Shown: one piece after another, positions 35,701 through 43,187 of the stretch
How the letters are laid out: every line of letters begins with the position of its first letter
Position numbering within the stretch: position 1 is the stretch's first letter
Assembly (NCBI GenBank): GCA_027618475.1
Contig: JAQCEJ010000036.1
Location: 1-45,050, forward strand
DNA length: 45,050 nt
Reading direction: 5' to 3'
Source of the DNA: Planctomycetota bacterium
GTDB taxonomy: Bacteria; Planctomycetota; Planctomycetia; Planctomycetales; Planctomycetaceae
Program-made: the position numbers and the translations under genes
The notes under the pieces: model-generated
What the model was told of the DNA's origin: nothing
Databases searched by the model: none
What the model saw: the letters and a program-made list of their open reading frames with translations, nothing else

Positions 35701-37408
35701 GCAGAACTCCCTGTGCGGAAATCGGAGTGCACGAGAGCAAGCTACGGCGCGAGTCGATGCCGATTGGATTATCAACAAAACACAACCCTTGCGACCATAA
35801 CACCGTGCCAGACTCGGGTGCCAAAGCGATGAGATTGATCTGCCGATCAACTTCGGCGAGGACGTACAACACTCCATCCACAGCAGCCGGCGGACCGAGA
35901 AAGAAATGTCCCGCCAGCGGAGCATGTTCGGTTCCTCGAGGTTGCCCTCCAATCGACCAGAGCGGAGCTTGCGATCTCGGTCGACCACCCGGTACCTTCG
36001 ATTGGGCATGAGGTTCCAAAGGCAGGGCCACCAGCCGATTAATCCCTCGTCGTTCGATCTCGGCGATATGATCGTCGTCGAGCAACTGTGAATTCGCCCC
36101 GCCGGACTGTCGGTGATGATATCTGTTGAGCTGGCTGCCATCGACGGCGTACAGCCGTTCGCCATCGCTGGTCAGCGTTCCCATAAGAGAGTTATTGGCA
36201 TAGGCATAGTCGAGCTGCAGGCTGCGTGCCGCGGTGTCCGAACGGGGCCGAGTCGGTTCGGGTCCCTGTCCATCGGTCGAACCGATCAGCCGAGACAGTG
36301 AGCATTCCGCCGCGTATTCCCATACGACTTGACCATTGCGTTTGTCGATCGCCAACACTCCTTGCGGACTGCGAATATAGACGGTATCGCGAACAACGAG
36401 CGGAAAATTGCTGACCGACAACGGACTGAGACTCGTTGACTGATTCTGTTCCCACTTGGCGAGCAACGAGACTCCCGTTGCAGAATTCCAAATGCGAAAT
36501 GGATGCGACCATTGCGGTTGCCAATAAGGTGCACTGGCAAGCGTGTAATGCTTGTCCGTAGATGACGGATGGCGTTCGGAGCTATCGACGATCGACTTCG
36601 AGGGAGTGAGATAGGATGCCAACACCGGCTGAGTGAGCCATTCATTCGCCGTTCTCTGCTCTCCTCCCAAACCAAGCGTTTGATGCCCCTGAAGACGATT
36701 ACTCCACTCGGCGACTTTCTCTTCGTCACCGACAGACCGCCAGGCGATCATCAACTTGATACGAATCATTTCGGTTATACGACGACGATGAGCAGATGTC
36801 TGGTTCAGGTGCTCCCACATTTGCGCGGCCGGCAAGGGGCGCCCTTGATCGAGCCATTTTGTCGCCAGTCGATTCGCAGCGTGAAAACCTGCGATCGTGT
36901 GCAGATACTTTTGGCACAGTACCTGGTAGCCGTTTGTCTCCTGACGGCGATTGGCCGCTTCCAGGAGGATTTCCGCTTCCGAACCAAAAAGTTGCTCGTA
37001 GACCCTTTGCTCTCGCTTGTTAAGCCGATCAAACCGCCGCACGATTTCCTGACGGATGCTGGTTAACCGATGTTCGTCATCCAGCCAGATGAATCCATCT
37101 TCACCTTGCGTCAGCAGGCGTTGGAGCAGAACCAAACCATCGGATGTATGACCGGCTTCGAGAGCATCCAAACCACGCTTGAGCAGAACCTGCTGGCGAC
37201 GGCTGCGAAAGACATGCTGGGTGAGAACTTCGGATTGTCGGCTGTTCGCGGAGACGCTGCCTCCTTCTTTCTGACGAACAACCACCTGTCGCCCTTGTGC
37301 AAGTAGCACTGAGTGGGGAATGACCATCAGGACCGAGAGAGTGCACCAGACGATGGAAACGCCGATCGATCGCATCCTGACGAAGCTGGAATATTTGCGT
37401 TCATTCAT
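32750..37408 (-). CDS. Large exported TPR / PQQ-like beta-propeller repeat protein
   Basis: Length is 1552 residues. A signal peptide is likely (hydrophobic VSIVWCTLSVLMVIPHSVLLA near residue 15-35). A helical TPR-like region follows, then propeller blades of the PQQ type with the W-docking pattern A-x-D-x-x-(S/N)G-x-x-x-W: LAIDKRNGQVVWEY, ALAPESGTVLWSQ, AVEAHSGSLLWAARLG, CLDLATGNLIWQS. A middle helical section (~residues 830-1100) separates these from a second propeller group with AVDPASGKILWQR and CVDAKSGEILWERSL. Catalytic dehydrogenase residues could not be identified, so a scaffold or binding role is more likely. The ATG at 37408 has AAGGGAA upstream. It stands alone on the minus strand. 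Confidence 0.85.
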   Translation of the reverse strand: MNERKYSSFVRMRSIGVSIVWCTLSVLMVIPHSVLLAQGRQVVVRQKEGGSVSANSRQSEVLTQHVFRSRRQQVLLKRGLDALEAGHTSDGLVLLQRLLTQGEDGFIWLDDEHRLTSIRQEIVRRFDRLNKREQRVYEQLFGSEAEILLEAANRRQETNGYQVLCQKYLHTIAGFHAANRLATKWLDQGRPLPAAQMWEHLNQTSAHRRRITEMIRIKLMIAWRSVGDEEKVAEWSNRLQGHQTLGLGGEQRTANEWLTQPVLASYLTPSKSIVDSSERHPSSTDKHYTLASAPYWQPQWSHPFRIWNSATGVSLLAKWEQNQSTSLSPLSVSNFPLVVRDTVYIRSPQGVLAIDKRNGQVVWEYAAECSLSRLIGSTDGQGPEPTRPRSDTAARSLQLDYAYANNSLMGTLTSDGERLYAVDGSQLNRYHHRQSGGANSQLLDDDHIAEIERRGINRLVALPLEPHAQSKVPGGRPRSQAPLWSIGGQPRGTEHAPLAGHFFLGPPAAVDGVLYVLAEVDRQINLIALAPESGTVLWSQGLCFVDNPIGIDSRRSLLSCTPISAQGVLLCPTHLQSLIAVEAHSGSLLWAARLGDASFEPEINRWPNVSVSGSTTYPFVEKLIVNGHRIIHLPHECESISCLDLATGNLIWQSAVEDTDYLAAVDREIVLAVGRRYTRGISLATGEEVWSTWLGTPSGQGVQIGSSYLVPLERGRIANIEIASGREIGVSREESYQNFREETLTAGSKTRVDVVPDSRPWRPGNLVADGTQVISVGLRDVTAFPQAAARLRQVKEQEVTQKNTIEIELLTAELELTLGDFPSSRKRLVRLLSNLKARPHRSRIESSLRALLYAELKENDSNHGALLAQLSVLSHNTVERARYLTYKAEDDLKQGDLEGVLKACREFAELDLPDLIPSSENPEHWISAGSWIPGIIERVQQQIGSNDVDRLWTHIDEEQQTVLSTREISPLQNFLLIYSQWPQAAAVRLELARRCFDRGDYQSAELYLLPVRKSESPVAAAEATRLLYEIWLASGLKHEAVDLLLELESRYQDVPLANGQTGQSYARRAMRGSIAELAERHVAVPWNVDRVGIRGTLTPDVMITPGSDNQFTESGPYLRLTYDKYRRRFPMPQNSSLYLLDKGKNQGGQFAVINKHLGLIVGEIDVDSNYNYSSAGSDCHVGHFFPLGTIGRMHGISLLEHQSGKPAWTVDLETQFGRNEVVRVGPVTPSHCIFQTRQALIAVDPASGKILWQRSDLLPTSGLTTDNSAGLIGDERVLVLFHADRKRYTIYETATGEIRRIGQLDIDSRHQRTVLGRKLFYLTGSDGEKKMRIWDPLTDRFDLEEAVNDHHFSYQTSDNELLLINAANQLKIFNLETGKTSLTLQLTTKQLTNLNYLRTFRDRDHYYINFQEAVRFVNTARTSFYATDTFLPAVHIQGTLWCVDAKSGEILWERSLPQRSVLQLNEYQLPFLVLMSKERGQSDSTRQSLSVEAIDVATGETIGRCENLFPDKMVKLKYDRNNGNLTLFGVKSEVVLSFDRGRQQLPLIDEPM

Positions 37409-37843
37409 CGGTTCGATTCCCTTCTCGACGAACCTCCCGAACGGTCTCCTTCTCAAGACTGCTGCTTCATCCCTGATGCGGCGGCAATCCTAACACGAAA
37501 ACGCATTTTTCTCCCATACCGGTTTTCATGGCCACATGCGTACATACTCACGTTCTCCTTCAGAGGATAACAGCGCGCCGACTATTTCGTTGTCGAAGAA
37601 AGCGACATTTCACCTAAAATAGAGGCATGGGAAATTGGTAAAACGGTGTCACACCCTAATTATACGTAAGAAAAGAGATGGGGTGAATCTATTGCAGTTT
37701 TCGGGCCGTTGCCCTTCTCGCTCAACGTGATTTTTTTGAAGGAAGACACCGGCGTCAGTTGGTGTCGTACCAATAAAAAATCCCCGGAGTTTAACCCCGG
37801 GGATTGAAAACTGGCGGTGATAGGCGATTGCCGCTTCACCTGA
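37409..37843. other. Gap between the PQQ-protein start and tRNA-His
   Basis: Apart from the tRNA terminator (37775-37805), this 435-base stretch shows no gene. GACACC (37746-37751) and GGTGTC (37762-37767) can form a second small stem downstream of the tRNA terminator. The promoter of the PQQ gene was not recognised. Confidence 0.5.
37775..37805 (-). terminator. Intrinsic terminator of the tRNA-His gene
   Basis: On the minus strand AATCCCCGG and CCGGGGATT form a perfect 9-bp stem with a 9-base loop, followed by an uninterrupted T run at 37780-37775. It lies about 40 bases past the tRNA 3' end. Confidence 0.85.
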
Positions 37844-37918
37844 GGGTGGCTGACGGGCTTCGCACCCGCGACCTCCGGTGCCACAGACCGGCGCTCTAAC
37901 TCCTGAGCTACAGCCACC
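37844..37918 (-). tRNA. tRNA-His (anticodon GTG)
   Basis: The minus strand folds as a full cloverleaf. After a G at -1, the acceptor arm is GTGGCTG / CAGCCAC, the D stem GCTC / GAGC, and the anticodon stem CCGGT / ACCGG with loop CTGTGGC (anticodon GTG). The T stem is GCGGG / CCCGT with loop TGCGAAG, slightly unusual because the common TTCGA is TGCGA. The extra G at -1 opposite C73 is the identity element of bacterial tRNA-His. CCA is not encoded, so it must be added by the CCA-adding enzyme. Confidence 0.95.
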
Positions 37919-37981
37919 ATAACAAAAAAATGCGGTCGGCGGATCCATTTGTGCAGATCGCGACAACGGCTTCGACGCTCT

Positions 37982-38010
37982 AAGATAACTCCCCGACCGT
38001 CATGCTGCAA
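37982..38010 (-). promoter_or_regulatory. Possible tRNA-His promoter
   Basis: On the minus strand TTGCAG (38005-38010) and TATCTT (37982-37987) are 17 bases apart, about 64 bases upstream of the tRNA. Both boxes are only partial matches. Confidence 0.27.
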
Positions 38011-38095
38011 GTAATTGACACGCACACTTCGGGCAAAGTTCACGACAACGAGATATCGCGATTACCGGAGTGCGATGGAGTTCCGGCGACGGCTT

Positions 38096-38620
38096 CTAAA
38101 ACTGCCAGTCGCGATACAGTTTCGCACGAAATTCGAGCCATTCGGCCTGATGTTCGTCTTTGCCCGCCGATAACACCATATTTTTCGTCCATTCATCCAT
38201 ACGACGAACACGGTCTGCCAGAATGCCAATGGTATTGACGGCCATACGATACGCCGCGTGCGGATAGGTTTTCAGCAGGACTTCGAACTGCTCGCGGGTA
38301 AAGTACAGAAGTTCGCTTTCTTTGAGCGTTTTGACCGATGCCGAATGGGGCTCTGCTGTAAAAAAGGACATCTCCCCAAATACCGAATACGGATCGAGAA
38401 CGGCCAAACGCTGTTCCGATTCGCGAGGCCCTTTTACCACCGCACATTGACCTTCACTGATGATCCACAAAGCCCGTTCGAAGTCTCCTTCATGCAAAAT
38501 CTGCCAGCCCGCCGGCATTTTCTGAACATGTAGCATCTCTGCAATAATCGATATTTCAGTCGCATCCAATCCATGGAAAATCGGACAATCCTTCAGTAGT
38601 TTCTCCGCCACGACAGCCAT
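38096..38620 (-). CDS. Cyclic-nucleotide-binding-domain-like protein coupled to glutamate dehydrogenase
   Basis: Length is 174 residues. Residues 10-130 form a CNB domain: CPIFHGLDATEISIIAEML, ILHEGDFERALWIISEGQCAVVK, then FGEMSFFTAEPHSASV. The phosphate-binding cassette keeps FGE (Glu83), but the usual Arg of the P-R-(S/A)-A motif is His92, so cAMP/cGMP binding is doubtful. No helix-turn-helix follows; the tail is helical (ILADRVRRMDEWTKNMVL). The start codon overlaps the stop of the dehydrogenase gene in a TGATG junction, implying translational coupling and a functional link. Confidence 0.85.
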   Translation of the reverse strand: MAVVAEKLLKDCPIFHGLDATEISIIAEMLHVQKMPAGWQILHEGDFERALWIISEGQCAVVKGPRESEQRLAVLDPYSVFGEMSFFTAEPHSASVKTLKESELLYFTREQFEVLLKTYPHAAYRMAVNTIGILADRVRRMDEWTKNMVLSAGKDEHQAEWLEFRAKLYRDWQF

Positions 38621-39849
38621 CAGATTCCTCCCAACACTGTTGCACGACCAACTCTCCCGATACCCAGGAGATAGGCAGCCACCCGAAGCGGCACCTTCTT
38701 TTCTGTCGCGATATTCCAGACACGGTTGAAACTATCCGTCATGATTCGTTCGAGTTCGTTTCGGACACGCGGTAGATCCCAGCGAAAGTGCTGGCGATTC
38801 TGAACCCATTCGAAGTAACTGACCGTCACTCCCCCGGCATTCACCAGAACATCGGGCAAAACCAGAATCTCCCGCTCTTCGAAAATATGATCTGCCTCCG
38901 CCGTCACCGGCCCATTCGCCGCTTCGACGACGTATTTAGCTCGCACATCCCTGGCGTTTTCTGCAGTCAAAACCCCACCCAGCGCGGCGGGAATTAAAAC
39001 GTCGACGGGAGCCGCAATAAATTCTTCGTTCGACATCGGTTCTGACGCGGGAAAATCTTTGACTCCGCCGTGTGCAGCCGCGTACTCCAGGAGTTGGGGA
39101 ATATCGAGTCCCGCAGGATTCCACACGCCACCGGTTGCATCGGTGACGGCAAGGATTTTCGCTTTGTGCTCGGTAAGAAATCGAGCTGTGTAACTCCCGA
39201 CGTTACCGAACCCTTGTAAGGCGAATGTCAATTGATCGAATTTCAAGTTCAATCGCTCTAACATGGCGGCAATAACAATCACAACGCCGCGCCCTGTTGC
39301 TTCTTCACGGCCTTCCGACCCATGCAATTCGAGCGGTTTACCGGTCACGCACGCGGGATTGAAACCGTGATATTTTTGATACTGGTTCATAATCCACGCC
39401 ATAATCTGGGCGTTTGTTCCCATATCGGGAGCGGGAATATCCTTGTCCGGACCAACCATATCATGAATTTCATCGACAAACTTGCGCGTCAGGCGTTCCA
39501 ATTCCCCGGCGCTCAAATCGCGAACGTTTACGGCAATTCCCCCTTTGGCCCCTCCATAGGGAAGATTGACAATCGCCGTCTTCCAAGTCATCAGCGTTGC
39601 CAGTGAGAGCACTTCCTCGGCATCAACTTCTGCGTGAAATCTCAAGCCCCCTTTCATCGGTCCTCGTGACGTGTCGTGTTGCACACGATAGCCGATATAG
39701 GTGCCGATCTCGCCATTATCCATCTCGAGCCCGACTTGCACCTTGACTTCCCGTTGCGGTGTCTGCAACAGTTTGCGCATGTTTGACGTCAGGCCCATCA
39801 GTTCCGCAGCCTGAGAAAAATACCGGCACGTATTCTCGTAGGAACTCAT
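38620..39849 (-). CDS. Glutamate dehydrogenase (Glu/Leu/Phe/Val dehydrogenase family)
   Basis: Oxidative deamination of glutamate or its reverse, linking nitrogen and carbon metabolism in the cytoplasm. Length is 409 residues. Visible are the substrate-binding [10 protein letters not shown] and [10 protein letters not shown] with the catalytic Lys, [19 protein letters not shown], the ATGRGVV motif and the Rossmann [13 protein letters not shown]. The family also includes Leu/Phe/Val dehydrogenases, but the ~410-residue size and these segments fit glutamate. AAGGAAT lies 6 bases before the ATG. The downstream CNB-like gene overlaps its stop codon. Confidence 0.93.
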   Translation of the reverse strand: MSSYENTCRYFSQAAELMGLTSNMRKLLQTPQREVKVQVGLEMDNGEIGTYIGYRVQHDTSRGPMKGGLRFHAEVDAEEVLSLATLMTWKTAIVNLPYGGAKGGIAVNVRDLSAGELERLTRKFVDEIHDMVGPDKDIPAPDMGTNAQIMAWIMNQYQKYHGFNPACVTGKPLELHGSEGREEATGRGVVIVIAAMLERLNLKFDQLTFALQGFGNVGSYTARFLTEHKAKILAVTDATGGVWNPAGLDIPQLLEYAAAHGGVKDFPASEPMSNEEFIAAPVDVLIPAALGGVLTAENARDVRAKYVVEAANGPVTAEADHIFEEREILVLPDVLVNAGGVTVSYFEWVQNRQHFRWDLPRVRNELERIMTDSFNRVWNIATEKKVPLRVAAYLLGIGRVGRATVLGGI

Positions 39850-40023
39850 GTTATTCCTTCGGCGTTCGTCGTTTGGGTAACATTCTGAATCGTTGTCCTC
39901 ACCGTCAGAAGACGAAACATTTGCTCTTCAATTTCGCAACATCATTTCGTCTCCTATCGTCGGATGAATCGTGCAACTGTAACGAGACTCGATTCTTCCC
40001 AGCGAAAGTTCCTATGGCGACCG

Positions 40024-41253
40024 TTATTGTCTTGGTTTTTCTCTTTGTGACAAGGGAACCGGCATGACATCCGTTGAATGTCGAATCCACGGTCCGGAAA
40101 CGTGATCGACAACATGATAGGCAAGTTCACGGGCGAACAAGGCGTGACCAATACGCGAGAATAGCGGAATCGGCTTCAAAAACAGCCGATCGGCACGATC
40201 AAAATTCAGAAATGCCGTAGACGGTTCGATGGCCTGAATGTGATGGGACTCGGCGTAATTCAAGATGCGCTCGAACGGTTCGCGGCTGGTCAGATGTGAT
40301 GATTCGCCGACGCCAAATTGAGCGCGCACACCCGAACCGTTGCTCGCATCAGCGGAAACCTGCCACGGTGCCGGAACTATCGCCAGTAAGAAACTGGTCG
40401 ACGTTCCGTGAGTCAATTTCTCCAGTTGACCAATCGGTTCCAATGATTGTTGAACCGAAAATTCCCATTCGGCGGGGATAGATTCCAGCCAACGATACGT
40501 CCATCGCGACGAATTCAAGTCTTGTTCGAGATCCCCCTCGATCGCCTCTTGTCGATTCAACAGTCGACCAAACGTAGCGGCACACCAATTAGCCGTTTTT
40601 AAATCGCGTGACAGTTGCTTCCACCATTCCGAATCGTTCAACATTTCAGAAGGTGAAGAACATGCAATCGGAAGCCCCCGCTCATCTAATCGTGTGAACC
40701 GACGGTAACGGTGATCGTCAGCGACGTCGTTCATTTGAAAACTCAAAATGACCAGATCGGGTTGCAAACTACTTAACGTGTGTTTGTATTGCAAATAGGA
40801 CAACAAAGGACAATATCCAGGAATGCCGGCGTTAATCACTTCGATCTGGAATTCCGATCGTCGCTGGAGATATTGCTGTAATCGCGACGTCCACAAGTCT
40901 GCGTATGTCGTCTCGAATCCGGCAACGGATTCATCGCCTAGACAGAGAATACGAAAAATCCCCGCCGGTTTGGGGACGCTCGGCTCCGGTCCCCGAATGC
41001 CAAAACTGTTGGTCTCGATCTCAACCGACTCGGCAAACGACGGTTGTTCCCACTGAATTTTCTGCAATGGTTTGAGTGCTTGAAATGTTAACGCGGAATC
41101 GACAAGTAACGGATTTCGAGGTGCCGCCTCTAATTCACACGAACCATGGCATGCGGAATAGATACGCATCCCGACTTCCACCCCGCTGAAAAGCAGAGGC
41201 AGAGCGATCAATCCACCCACAACATGCTTCAACGTTCTCAATCGAAGGAGCAT
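40024..41253 (-). CDS. SGNH/GDSL-hydrolase-like exported protein with altered nucleophile block
   Basis: Length is 409 residues. The N-terminal membrane anchor or signal (residues 9-24) is followed by an SGNH-fold body: block I ILCLGDESVAG (residues 103-112), the block II segment INAGIPGYCPLLSYLQY, and block III LSFQMNDVADD with the Asn. A His in RIGHALFARELA near the C-terminus may be the catalytic His. In block I the usual GDS is GDES, so the nucleophile position holds Glu108, with Ser109 next to it. Family members are esterases or glycan O-acyltransferases/esterases. The ATG at 41253 has CGGGAG about 7 bases upstream; a longer TTG start is not favoured. It is not in an obvious operon. Confidence 0.75.
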   Translation of the reverse strand: MLLRLRTLKHVVGGLIALPLLFSGVEVGMRIYSACHGSCELEAAPRNPLLVDSALTFQALKPLQKIQWEQPSFAESVEIETNSFGIRGPEPSVPKPAGIFRILCLGDESVAGFETTYADLWTSRLQQYLQRRSEFQIEVINAGIPGYCPLLSYLQYKHTLSSLQPDLVILSFQMNDVADDHRYRRFTRLDERGLPIACSSPSEMLNDSEWWKQLSRDLKTANWCAATFGRLLNRQEAIEGDLEQDLNSSRWTYRWLESIPAEWEFSVQQSLEPIGQLEKLTHGTSTSFLLAIVPAPWQVSADASNGSGVRAQFGVGESSHLTSREPFERILNYAESHHIQAIEPSTAFLNFDRADRLFLKPIPLFSRIGHALFARELAYHVVDHVSGPWIRHSTDVMPVPLSQREKPRQ

Positions 41254-42502
41254 AACTCCCGTTCCCTGCCGTTGATGTTCCGACAATCGAACCTGGTTTG
41301 CCGAAACGTTTCTTTCATGACCTTTGTGACCGCGAATAGAGACATGTTAACGGACGCCCATCGAAGTTACCCGAGACGCTCTACCTGGCAGAAACCATGC
41401 GTTGATATACAATCGCCTATACCGAATGGCGAACCGCTCCTTTTAGTCAAATTAGGAGTTTTGAACAAGATGCATTTCTGGAATGGTCTCATCAGGTGGT
41501 CTGAGGTGGCAGCAGCCTCAGAAACAATTGGATCATGAAGGCTCTCCCGACCTTTGTGTATAGAGCCTTGGGTGTCGCTTCTTGCAAAGGTCCGTATTAT
41601 CGAGCAATCGAACTGCATGTACACACTGACATTCTCAGAAGTTACATTCGATTGAACATTTCATTTCGGACGTTATCGAAGTCCAAAGCGTATGCGAGAT
41701 TCCTCATTGAATCTTGGCGACAAGCCGTCTCGATACCGTCAGCACTTTCTTGGACATTTGCTCGCCACTTCGTCTTCTGACACAGCACGCTCACATACAC
41801 TACAAGTGCTCACAGCCATTTCACCAACGGCTACTTTTACCAAAATTAGATATCCTCTAGTGGCGAACCGAATTGATTTGCTGAATTTAAAAAAACAACA
41901 TGTCGTTATACTTCAAATTCTTGTGAAATAAGATATATTACACGTAGTGGATGCGTGAGGTTGGCCTCTCGTTGAGTATTTCCATTTTCCCTCGTATGTG
42001 ATTCGAAGGCGAATGCAAATCGATAACTCTCGCGACGGATTTACATACGCGATGCAAGAGTTGCAACGATAATTCTGACGGCCGGCATGTAAAAAACATC
42101 GTCCATGAAGGTTTATCAGCACGCGTCTTCAGGCGCCGTTGGATTGCCTGTAAATTAGAAATCGTCAACAAACGATACGACGTCGTGATTAGATAGTAGA
42201 ATAAAATTCGCCTAGCGTTCGACATTATTGTTCCAAATCGAACCTATCCCAGTCGTTCATTCGGTATCGATCTGGAACCTGCCATATAACATTGCGTTCA
42301 ACGATCTCCAATCGAATGGATATTCGTATAAAGTCAAATACAGGAAATATCATCCCTGCCGATATCATTTGTCTTCATTATCGAAACGTCGGGATGCAAC
42401 TTCTCTCTCGCTATTCGTCCGGTGATCTCTACGTTTTGCCATTTTGAGTTATGAAATTATTCTGCCATTTTGAAGAGTTGCACATAAACACAGGAGTCAA
42501 AG
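41254..42502. other. Gene-poor AT-richer stretch
   Basis: About 1.25 kb with no recognisable gene on either strand. Base composition is visibly more AT-rich than the flanking genes. Frames up to about 130 codons exist but lack good starts or any familiar motif. The only items seen are a small hairpin (TCTGAGG at 41500-41506 with CCTCAGA at 41516-41522), a 22-codon frame at 41470-41538 behind AGGAG, and a pair of direct repeats near its right end. It could be a decayed gene or a removed mobile element, but no remnant was identified. Confidence 0.55.
42434..42473 (+). repeat. Direct repeats upstream of the coiled-coil/winged-helix gene
   Basis: TTTTGCCATTTTGA (42434-42447) and TTCTGCCATTTTGA (42460-42473) differ at one base and are 26 bases apart. 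They end 29 bases before the start codon, a position where an autoregulator could bind. Confidence 0.5.
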
Positions 42503-42931
42503 ATGAACAGCCGTAATGACCTGACTGTCAGTGATCTGGAAAAATTGCTCGCGAAAAAGAAGGGGAATCTGACAAAACTCGAACGAGAGCGAGATCGGCT
42601 CGCTTCGAAACTGAATAGCGTTCAACGCCAGATCGATCAAATCAACGGCACCAAAACAGTGACCCTGGCGGTGCCCGGCAGTCGACGGATGTTGCGAGCC
42701 AAGAATAAAAAGTCGTTACACACCCACGTACTCGAGCTGCTCACAGAAAACAAAAAGGGACTGAAGTTGGGGGAACTCAACGAAAAAATTCTGGCCCGTG
42801 GCTATAAATCCAAAAGTTCGAATTTCAAAAACGTACTGTATCAAACGTTGTACCACAGCCCTAAAGTCGTGTTGAATTCCGAAACGCACCGGTACGGACT
42901 GAAAGACGTAAAAACGCAATCTTCAAAATAG
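42503..42931 (+). CDS. Small coiled-coil / winged-helix protein
   Basis: Length is 142 residues, strongly basic. Residues 7-50 form a coiled coil (DLEKLLAKKKGNLTKLERER and onward). A short Arg/Lys linker follows (SRRMLRAKNKKS). Residues 72-135 look like a winged-helix module of the HARE-HTH kind: LHTHVLELLTENKKGLKLGEL, then ILARGYKSKSSNFKNVLYQTL and a wing ending HRYGLK. From memory, many planctomycetes carry multiple proteins of this layout with no known function; DNA binding is an inference. AGGAG precedes the ATG by about 8 bases. It is bracketed by direct repeats upstream and a strong terminator downstream, so it is its own transcription unit. Confidence 0.8.
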   Translation: MNSRNDLTVSDLEKLLAKKKGNLTKLERERDRLASKLNSVQRQIDQINGTKTVTLAVPGSRRMLRAKNKKSLHTHVLELLTENKKGLKLGELNEKILARGYKSKSSNFKNVLYQTLYHSPKVVLNSETHRYGLKDVKTQSSK

Positions 42932-42973
42932 GAAGAAATCAAGAGGTTTGAGACGAACCTGACGCAATAAGCA

Positions 42974-43049
42974 GTTTCATAACCCTCTGGACACCGAATA
43001 TTTCAAGACCATTTGGACGTCTATTCGGTCGCCAACCGAATTATGAAAC
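42974..43049. repeat. Nested inverted repeats with alternative pairings
   Basis: The outer arms GTTTCATAA (42974-42982) and TTATGAAAC (43041-43049) are perfect complements. Inside, ACCGAATA (42993-43000) pairs with TATTCGGT (43022-43029), but TTCGGT (43024-43029) can instead pair with ACCGAA (43035-43040) over a 5-base loop. The two inner hairpins exclude each other. Confidence 0.6.
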
Positions 43050-43081
43050 CAGTTCTACGAACGTCCATAATTCATCCACAA

Positions 43082-43120
43082 AACGGATCGCGAACATTTC
43101 GGTTCTCGATCCGTTGTTTT
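43082..43120 (+). terminator. Strong intrinsic terminator between the winged-helix and peptidase genes
   Basis: AACGGATCGCGAAC (43082-43095) and GTTCTCGATCCGTT (43102-43115) form a 14-bp stem with a single mismatch and a 6-base loop, followed by GTTTT. It lies 150 bases past the winged-helix stop and 67 bases before the peptidase start. Confidence 0.8.
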
Positions 43121-43187
43121 ATAATTTGCTGATCGTTTTGGTTCATTCTCCCCTTGTTTCGTTTCGTGCCCTCCGGGATATTTAAAA

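Noticed and set aside
37660-38043. A 127-codon open frame on the minus strand
   Set aside because: It runs straight through the tRNA-His gene and its terminator; translated tRNA is a classic false gene.
41535-41780. An 81-codon plus-strand frame in the gene-poor region
   Set aside because: No recognisable domain and no ribosome-binding site of its own; kept only as part of the desert description.
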